From Prostheceraeus crozeri (taxonomy: Eukaryota > Platyhelminthes > Polycladida > Euryleptidae), in the NCBI GenBank assembly GCA_907163375.1, contig CAJQUW010012890.1, positions 806,001 through 870,000 on the forward strand: DNA of 64,000 nucleotides, written 5' to 3'. Shown here in pieces: positions 58,447 through 64,000 of this stretch. Position numbers and translations under genes: made by a program. The first letter of the stretch is position 1. Each line of letters opens with the position of its first letter. The notes under the pieces are model-generated. The model searched no databases. It was given only the letters and a program-made list of their open reading frames with translations, and was not told the origin of the DNA.

Positions 58447-59790
58447 ATGGTTAACTACAACAATGCAAAGACGGCTTTTAAGCTTTGCGTCTGTTCAAAG
58501 ATTTTTCGTAGCGATGCCTTTAAGAAGCATTCTTGTGCACATAAGCGAATGGTAGGGGGCATTCGATACTTTTGTAGCAGCCATAATGCATCTCGCCTTG
58601 TCGAGACGCTACCGGAGTGGCATGCCAAGCATAGCAGCTGCAGTCAACCAGAGCTGACTGAGGAGGCGAAGCAAAGTCTCTTCAGCTCAGAGTTGAAAGC
58701 TCTGGAGACTCAGTGTGCTATCGAGGCTATCACGTCAGCAAAGCCTCCCTCATCTTGTGCACCAGCAAAGGCTCTCTCGCCCACCCCGATTCTAGAGACT
58801 CAGTCTGCTGTCGAGTCTATCACGACAGCAGAGGCTCCATCTTCTAGCATGCCAGCAAAGGCTCTCTCACCCACTCCGATTGAGTCTTCTCCGAAGTCGA
58901 GTAAATCCTCCTCCTCCTCCTCTAGCGATGAGTCGGCTACAAGTAGCAGCGACAGTGAGGAAGAGGAGGAGGATAAAGGCTCGACGAAGGTTGACCTAGT
59001 CGAGAGTGTCTACCTCGATAGCGAGGTAGAGGCGGTGAGGGACGTTGACCTCGATAGCGAGGTGCAGCCGGCTAAGTTATCAACCAGTGGTGGGATTGCG
59101 GCTCAATGTCGCAACTTCATTATGCGCCCACCACTGGTTGATAACTATGACAAGCTGAAGAATGAGTTGGAGGTGTGGAAGAGGGACTGTTTCTTCTATA
59201 AAGCGAGTTCCGAGAACCTCTCGCGAGTCACTCAGGAGCTCAAGAAGACTCAAGCTAGTCTTTTTGAGAAAGAAGGAGAGCTCGATCGCGAGAGGTTCTC
59301 GCACCTCGCTAGTAAGGCTAAAGAAGAGCAGCTCCTCATCGAGAGAGAGAGTCAGGAGAAGGAGTTAAGAAAGATGAGGGAGGAGGTGGAAGGGCTGCGA
59401 AAGCAGTTGGGGAAGGTGGTGGCGACTAATCAGGAGCTGCACCAGCAAGTAATGAGTAGCAGTACTCGACGATCAAGTCGCCTCCACATTCCCCTTGACA
59501 AGAAAGGACGTGTGCCCGCAAGACCGCTCCTCTGTGAACGTGGCAGAGACGAGATGTGTTATAGCAGGGCTAAAAAAGGTATCGAATGCCTTCACTTTAC
59601 ATTCGACCACAAGGAGGCGATCACAGGATTCCTGTTCGAGCCACGTCCTGAGAAGATCTGTAAGTTTAAAACAAGTAACTTAGAGTTCAAGATAATAACT
59701 AACAACTTCTTTCTTTACAGATATCAAAGAGAAGCGACCACCTGCTTCCGTGAACGAGCCGGAGGCGAAGCGGCAAGCTTGAGTCCTTGA
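58447..59790 (+). CDS. Zinc-finger/coiled-coil protein of the virus-like block
   Basis: Starts MVNYNNAKTAFKLCVCSKIF. The N-terminus has a Cys/His cluster (CVCSKIF...HSCAHKR) like a single zinc finger. Next come two copies of an ETQ[CS]A[IV]E..T.A..PSS..PAKALSPTPI repeat (residues ~95-155) and a Ser-rich then Glu-rich tract (SSDSEEEEEDKG). The C-terminal half is a long charged heptad region (about 240-355, ELKKTQASLFEKEGEL...LIERESQEKELRKMREE), a coiled coil. A short GT-AG intron-like segment lies close to the 3' end (~59657-59720), so the last codons are uncertain. The role is unknown, possibly structural or regulatory. More GC-rich than flanking DNA. Confidence 0.6.
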   Translation: MVNYNNAKTAFKLCVCSKIFRSDAFKKHSCAHKRMVGGIRYFCSSHNASRLVETLPEWHAKHSSCSQPELTEEAKQSLFSSELKALETQCAIEAITSAKPPSSCAPAKALSPTPILETQSAVESITTAEAPSSSMPAKALSPTPIESSPKSSKSSSSSSSDESATSSSDSEEEEEDKGSTKVDLVESVYLDSEVEAVRDVDLDSEVQPAKLSTSGGIAAQCRNFIMRPPLVDNYDKLKNELEVWKRDCFFYKASSENLSRVTQELKKTQASLFEKEGELDRERFSHLASKAKEEQLLIERESQEKELRKMREEVEGLRKQLGKVVATNQELHQQVMSSSTRRSSRLHIPLDKKGRVPARPLLCERGRDEMCYSRAKKGIECLHFTFDHKEAITGFLFEPRPEKICKFKTSNLEFKIITNNFFLYRYQREATTCFRERAGGEAASLSP

Positions 59791-60368
59791 ATTATCCCGA
59801 GAATGAACCATCGGCTCTCTTAAGGGCCACCATGGGGCAAGACATGATAGAACCTCCACGCGGTTTGCCCTGGGCAGTCTTCGGACTGGCGAATACTATC
59901 ATTAAGTTGAATCTGCTATCAGTCAACTTGAACGTTGCAAATGAAGTTCGGTGTAATACTTCCTTTCGACGGGCGTTCCTGTAAAGGGCGGCGGTGAAAC
60001 CCGTAGCTATGTATACCGCAAGGGACATTCGGCAATGGTCAATCTTGTTAAACCTCTCTGCGTCATGTTTGCAAGTGATTGCCTCTGTCTCAACGTAGTA
60101 TGCATTCGCGCCAGGGCGACATTTAGCCAACTGTCGAAGGTTGCCTAAAACTTTCCATTGCATACGTTATGAGAGCCATGAGTTCTACCTGTCTCTATCA
60201 ATGAGACGAATTGATGAATGGAATGAAAGGGAGGATACTCACGCGCCACACGCAACATAACACACTTCTCTCTTCCGTAGTCTAACAAGCTCTTTACACA
60301 TGGATCGCAGTCGATTGCTATCCCTGAAGCATTCTGATTCGCTGTTGAGCAATTCATTGTTGAAAACC

Positions 60369-60376
60369 CTATATAA
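60369..60376 (+). promoter_or_regulatory. TATA box of 83-aa gene, unit 1
   Basis: CTATATAA 42-49 bases before the ATG at 60418, the same in unit 2 (61253-61260). Confidence 0.7.
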
Positions 60377-60417
60377 GCCAGAAGATTGTAGCGCTTCTCA
60401 TTCAATTTGAAGTCACG

Positions 60418-60669
60418 ATGGAAGCCACATCTGCCGACAACATTCCCGTCTTCATTGATGAAGATAACGCCATTCCCGAGTTCGTCATCCTCGACGAGTG
60501 GGATGAGGATGAGAAGAAGGGGAAGATCAAGAGGATCATTTGGACGGATGAGGTGTGGACTCCAAATACCACCCGCATCCGAAAGGTGCCGGATGCACCA
60601 GTACGACCTCGGCGGTATAGGGTTTATGACAATCTAACCGTCATACCCCTTGACTATTCAAGCCAATAG
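60418..60669 (+). CDS. 83-aa acidic protein, copy 1
   Basis: MEATSADNIPVFIDEDNAIP..., 83 aa, rich in Asp/Glu in the first half (DEWDEDEKKGK) and Arg/Pro in the second (RKVPDAPVRPRRYRVYD). No known domain. It has its own TATA promoter in each 884-bp unit. Identity between units includes the coding region, so it gives no evidence on selection. Function unknown; a small accessory protein of the virus-like block is the best guess. Confidence 0.6.
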   Translation: MEATSADNIPVFIDEDNAIPEFVILDEWDEDEKKGKIKRIIWTDEVWTPNTTRIRKVPDAPVRPRRYRVYDNLTVIPLDYSSQ

Positions 60670-61252
60670 TCAACCTAATCCCGAGAATGAACCATCGGCT
60701 CTCTTAAGGGCCACCATGGGGCAAGACATGATAGAACCTCCACGCGGTTTGCCCTGGGCAGTCTTCGGACTGGCGAATACTATCATTAAGTTGAATCTGC
60801 TATCAGTCAACTTGAACGTTGCAAATGAAGTTCGGTGTAATACTTCCTTTCGACGGGCGTTCCTGTAAAGGGCGGCGGTGAAACCCGTAGCTATGTATAC
60901 CGCAAGGGACATTCGGCAATGGTCAATCTTGTTAAACCTCTCTGCGTCATGTTTGCAAGTGATTGCCTCTGTCTCAACGTAGTATGCATTCGCGCCAGGG
61001 CGACATTTAGCCAACTGTCGAAGGTTGCCTAAAACTTTCCATTGCATACGTTATGAGAGCCATGAGTTCTACCTGTCTCTATCAATGAGACGAATTGATG
61101 AATGGAATGAAAGGGAGGATACTCACGCGCCACACGCAACATAACACACTTCTCTCTTCCGTAGTCTAACAAGCTCTTTACACATGGATCGCAGTCGATT
61201 GCTATCCCTGAAGCATTCTGATTCGCTGTTGAGCAATTCATTGTTGAAAACC

Positions 61253-61260
61253 CTATATAA
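61253..61260 (+). promoter_or_regulatory. TATA box of 83-aa gene, unit 2
   Basis: CTATATAA, same spacing as in unit 1. Confidence 0.7.
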
Positions 61261-61301
61261 GCCAGAAGATTGTAGCGCTTCTCATTCAATTTGAAGTCAC
61301 G

Positions 61302-61553
61302 ATGGAAGCCACATCTGCCGACAACATTCCCGTCTTCATTGATGAAGATAACGCCATTCCCGAGTTCGTCATCCTCGACGAGTGGGATGAGGATGAGAAG
61401 AAGGGGAAGATCAAGAGGATCATTTGGACGGATGAGGTGTGGACTCCAAATACCACCCGCATCCGAAAGGTGCCGGATGCACCAGTACGACCTCGGCGGT
61501 ATAGGGTTTATGACAATCTAACCGTCATACCCCTTGACTATTCAAGCCAATAG
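61302..61553 (+). CDS. 83-aa acidic protein, copy 2
   Basis: Same predicted protein as copy 1 at 60418-60669, with the same promoter and downstream spacer. The third unit ends before this gene. Confidence 0.6.
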   Translation: MEATSADNIPVFIDEDNAIPEFVILDEWDEDEKKGKIKRIIWTDEVWTPNTTRIRKVPDAPVRPRRYRVYDNLTVIPLDYSSQ

Positions 61554-62092
61554 TCAACCTAATCCCGAGAATGAACCATCGGCTCTCTTAAGGGCCACCA
61601 TGGGGCAAGACATGATAGAACCTCCACGCGGTTTGCCCTGGGCAGTCTTCGGACTGGCGAATACTATCATTAAGTTGAATCTGCTATCAGTCAACTTGAA
61701 CGTTGCAAATGAAGTTCGGTGTAATACTTCCTTTCGACGGGCGTTCCTGTAAAGGGCGGCGGTGAAACCCGTAGCTATGTATACCGCAAGGGACATTCGG
61801 CAATGGTCAATCTTGTTAAACCTCTCTGCGTCATGTTTGCAAGTGATTGCCTCTGTCTCAACGTAGTATGCATTCGCGCCAGGGCGACATTTAGCCAACT
61901 GTCGAAGGTTGCCTAAAACTTTCCATTGCATACGTTATGAGAGCCATGAGTTCTACCTGTCTCTATCAATGAGACGAATTGATGAATGGAATGAAAGGGA
62001 GGACACTCACGCGCCACACGCAACATAACACACTTCTCTCTTCCATAGTCTAACAAGCTCTTTACACATGGATCGCAGTCGATTGCTATCCC

Positions 62093-62292
62093 AGAATCAT
62101 GTAAGCTATCTTAATTTTATTTAACACTATTTCATCTACCATTATCACCCATATGAAATGTTATAAGATTTGCAAGTTAAACTAAGCGTGCTACTATTTC
62201 CAAATGAAAAAGTATACATGGTTAAATTATTCACTAAAGCCCCATTCAAGTAAGTCAGTATGAAAGCAAAGATAATACGAAATAAACATTTA
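62093..62292. other. Spacer after the tandem repeat
   Basis: AT-rich, no gene. Contains AATAAA-like motifs usable by the minus-strand gene that ends at 62293. Confidence 0.4.
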
Positions 62293-62724
62293 TTATGGCA
62301 TGTATTTTAAAAGGTCTTCATCGTCAATATCGTCCCAGAGTCTGACTTCACATAGATCACAAAAACAGTTGAGCTGCTTTAAACGTTCTTCTGCAGCGTC
62401 CCTCACGTTGTCAATGTACGCCCACTCCGCCACGGTTCGCGGTTGGGAGTTAGGGGTGTACCACTCCCATATTTGATGCAACTGCGACTTGCTGGTCATC
62501 TCCATCACCCCTTCGACATCATATTGTAAATATTTCCACCGTATGCCTGTTAGGTCGGGCAACTCCTCTTCATCGTCCTCCGATAACTTTCGTATATTGT
62601 CGAGATTGTATGTCTTCTCCACCTTCGCCTTTCTTGGTGCATTTGGTGTAACGAGCACCTTTGCTGATGTGCATGGAGAGGAGAACTCCAATGCGGCATT
62701 TGGTGTTGTTGGAGGACTTGTCAT
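62293..62724 (-). CDS. Acidic protein, unknown, minus strand
   Basis: 143 aa, MTSPPTTPNAALEFSSPCTS.... A Ser/Thr/Pro-rich N-terminus is followed by KAKVEKTYNLDNIRKLSEDDEEELPDL and a Trp-rich middle (IRWKYLQYD, IWEWYTPN, EWAYIDN), and CFCDLCEVRLWDD near the end supplies three cysteines. The C-terminus is acidic (DDIDDEDLLKYMP). The frame is whole. Its start faces the start of the PolB-like gene across a shared ~150-bp intergenic promoter region. No family is recognised. Confidence 0.55.
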   Translation of the reverse strand: MTSPPTTPNAALEFSSPCTSAKVLVTPNAPRKAKVEKTYNLDNIRKLSEDDEEELPDLTGIRWKYLQYDVEGVMEMTSKSQLHQIWEWYTPNSQPRTVAEWAYIDNVRDAAEERLKQLNCFCDLCEVRLWDDIDDEDLLKYMP

Positions 62725-62870
62725 GTTGTCTTTGAAATGCTGACTTTGAATAATGATAACTTTAACATTTTTCTAATTCTTAAGTATCAACAAGCAACCA
62801 ATCAGAATGAACAGCCAATGAATGATGAGCATGAAAGGATATAAGCAAAGTGACATCCGTGTCATTTCAC
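62725..62870. promoter_or_regulatory. Divergent promoter region
   Basis: Between the minus-strand acidic gene and the plus-strand PolB-like gene. GGATATAAGC near 62837-62846 serves the plus strand. CCAATGAATG and CAACCAATCAG are CCAAT-type motifs. Confidence 0.5.
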
Positions 62871-64000
62871 TCTGTCTTTGAGACGTATAAGTGAAGTATT
62901 CTCTAGCGAATTCTGCTATTATTTGAGGTGTACAAGTGAATTCCAAATTTGAGACATATTAATTGAGTGAAGTCTCTATCTTATTGAAGCATCAACCTTA
63001 AACTTGATTTCATTGAAATGGTAAGTTGAAGATTTCCTCTCTCATCTCCCTCAAACGTGTGGTTCATAGCATCTTCCTCAATTTCAGGCATCAACTTCAT
63101 CACCAACGCCCTCCCTTCTCGAGGAAAGTTTAGAGTTATTGAGTCAAGGTAGGTTGCAACAATACACTGAGGCTTGAACAGAGATGATAGAATGATTTCT
63201 CTTTCAGGTGATGTGAGTTCCAGCTCAGAACTGTCGCGACATGGTAACGAGTGGGAATGTGCTGACTGTGGGCACATCTTCACGAGGAAATGGGATCTCA
63301 CCCGACACATCAAGCGAGGTGTTTGTCGACCTAAGCCGGCATCAATCTCCGGAGGTGGGGATGATTCTGTTAACGTCGTCTCCTTTTCTTGCGACTTGTG
63401 CGCTCAGTCTTTCGAGACACGTTTTGAACTATCTTCGCACAGACTTCAACATACACACACGAACGATAGCTACACCAACGGTACCTCCTCTATCCAACTC
63501 ACTGAAGTGTCCATAAATAATTTAGTGAGGAACTACCAGATGGACTCCTCAGAAACCATTGCTAACTTTGAGGAATGGTTTCATCAAAATTCATCATTGA
63601 TAGAAGCGCTCTTCAACAATTTAGACAATTTTAGGATGAAGGCGCTCATCTATCTTAAAATAAAATATGTAAAAATCGACCACCATACTGGACAAATAAT
63701 AGAGAGGTTGGAGTTTCACATACCCTCCTCTCCTGCAACCGAGGTTGTAGACTATGAGTCTTGGATAAATTTTCACATCCAAGGATTAAAATTAAATATT
63801 GATAAATTTAACGAGCGCGATAGCGGTCTCATTTTTGACGGCATTGAGTCCGCCTTATTTAAAATCAGTTTATTAGGAAATCATAGTGGTCGAGGCTCCT
63901 TTAAACTTCCAAAAAATTTAAAAAACAAAACAGCAGTCATCAATGTCGATTGCGAATCGCAATGTTTTAAATATGCTGTCCTCTCCATTCTCCACTATAA
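62871..64000 (+). CDS. N-terminal part of a Polinton/adintovirus-type PolB-like protein, cut by window end
   Basis: The main open stretch from ~63230 to the window end contains two C2H2 zinc fingers (CADCGHIFTRKWDLTRH and CDLCAQSFETRFELSSH). A region ending LPKNLKNKTAVINVDCESQC then FKYAVLSILHY follows. That LP..L..K.AVIN....CF.. pattern is what I recall at the N-terminus of type-B polymerase proteins of Polintons/adintoviruses in arthropods. Upstream, a TATA box and two short GT-AG intron-like segments (~63021-63095 and ~63150-63211) suggest a spliced 5' end. No polymerase motif lies within the window. It looks whole as far as it goes. Confidence 0.5.

Larger units (their letters stand above)
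59796..62092 (+). repeat. 884-bp tandem repeat, 2.6 copies
   Basis: Units begin CCCGAGAATGAACCATCGG at 59796, 60680 and 61564. Units 1 and 2 are essentially identical. Unit 3 has two visible substitutions and stops at ~62092 before the promoter and gene. Each full unit carries ~570 bp of spacer, a TATA box and the 83-aa gene. Long antisense open frames in the spacer repeat with the unit and look like shadows. Confidence 0.95.
51936..64000 (+). mobile_element. Polinton/adintovirus-like element block, probably two tandem copies, runs off the window
   Basis: 12 kb of gene-dense, intron-poor DNA with strong TATA boxes, unlike its surroundings. Its parts are zinc-finger proteins, a small Lys/Arg-rich protein, a pX-like basic/hydrophobic peptide, an exonuclease candidate, a 1.5-kb palindrome, a coiled-coil protein, tandem 884-bp units, an acidic protein, and a zinc-finger N-terminus resembling the type-B polymerase protein of Polintons/adintoviruses. 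The palindrome at 56018-57525 fits two fused terminal repeats, with the left copy ending and the right one beginning there. No hexon, penton, protease, ATPase or integrase lies in view. Most parts look whole, with perhaps one to three breaks in the left portion. Near-identical internal repeats point to a young insertion. The family assignment is inference from two weak similarities. Confidence 0.5.

Noticed and set aside
59792-61931. Three ~125-codon antisense open frames repeating every 884 bp
   Set aside because: They are carried passively by the tandem unit, lie opposite the TATA-driven 83-aa gene's spacer, and show no domain or promoter of their own.
59796-62092. A CRISPR-like array because of regular repeats
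   Set aside because: The units are 884 bp, adjacent with no unique spacers, and the DNA is eukaryotic.

Overview
The window is AT-rich invertebrate nuclear DNA, almost entirely built from transposable elements and other mobile DNA. It has no operons or Shine-Dalgarno sites. It does have GT-AG introns, TATA boxes, AATAAA signals, a PHD/APE LINE, a Penelope fragment, THAP-domain P elements, Tc1/mariner, hAT and CACTA-like elements, and a Polinton/adintovirus-like block. This suite fits an arthropod or a similar invertebrate. I cannot name the species.

Layout. 1-4024 is a near-complete CR1/Jockey-type LINE with an (ATT)n tail. 6158-9869 is a 3.7-kb non-autonomous hAT element with a perfect 8-bp target duplication, carrying a nested mariner derivative with ~200-bp inverted ends. 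11232-15261 is a Ty3/gypsy-like LTR fossil. 15.3-22.9 kb holds low-copy interspersed repeats and CACTG-ended elements. 23.1-26.6 kb is a nested structure: two identical 304-bp inverted arms enclose a Tc1 element and a further palindrome. 27.3-34.7 kb is a thicket of fold-back elements (ends GTCCGGGAGCTCCTGACAC, target TA) and hAT-type MITEs. It includes a ~1.08-kb inverted duplication. 35.6-45.6 kb has a hairpin MITE, a Penelope fragment, a second hAT MITE, a SINE-like repeat, a decayed P element and a CACTG element.

46.3-51.6 kb holds a 42-bp minisatellite and one plausible host gene: an intronless multi-pass membrane protein on the minus strand with a TATA box and AATAAA. A 3.6-kb P element with ~70-bp inverted ends and a 7-bp target duplication lies about 120 bp upstream of its start.

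52-64 kb is the most unusual part. It is a compact, gene-dense block with strong TATA boxes and is read here as one or two tandem copies of a Polinton/adintovirus-like element. It carries zinc-finger proteins, a basic protein, an adenovirus pX-like basic/hydrophobic peptide, a DnaQ-like exonuclease candidate, a 1.5-kb palindrome that looks like two fused terminal repeats, a coiled-coil protein, a near-identical 884-bp tandem unit with its own TATA-driven 83-aa gene, an acidic protein, and the zinc-finger N-terminus of a PolB-like protein that runs off the window. Most of it looks whole, with perhaps one to three breaks in the left part. No tRNA, rRNA or CRISPR was seen.
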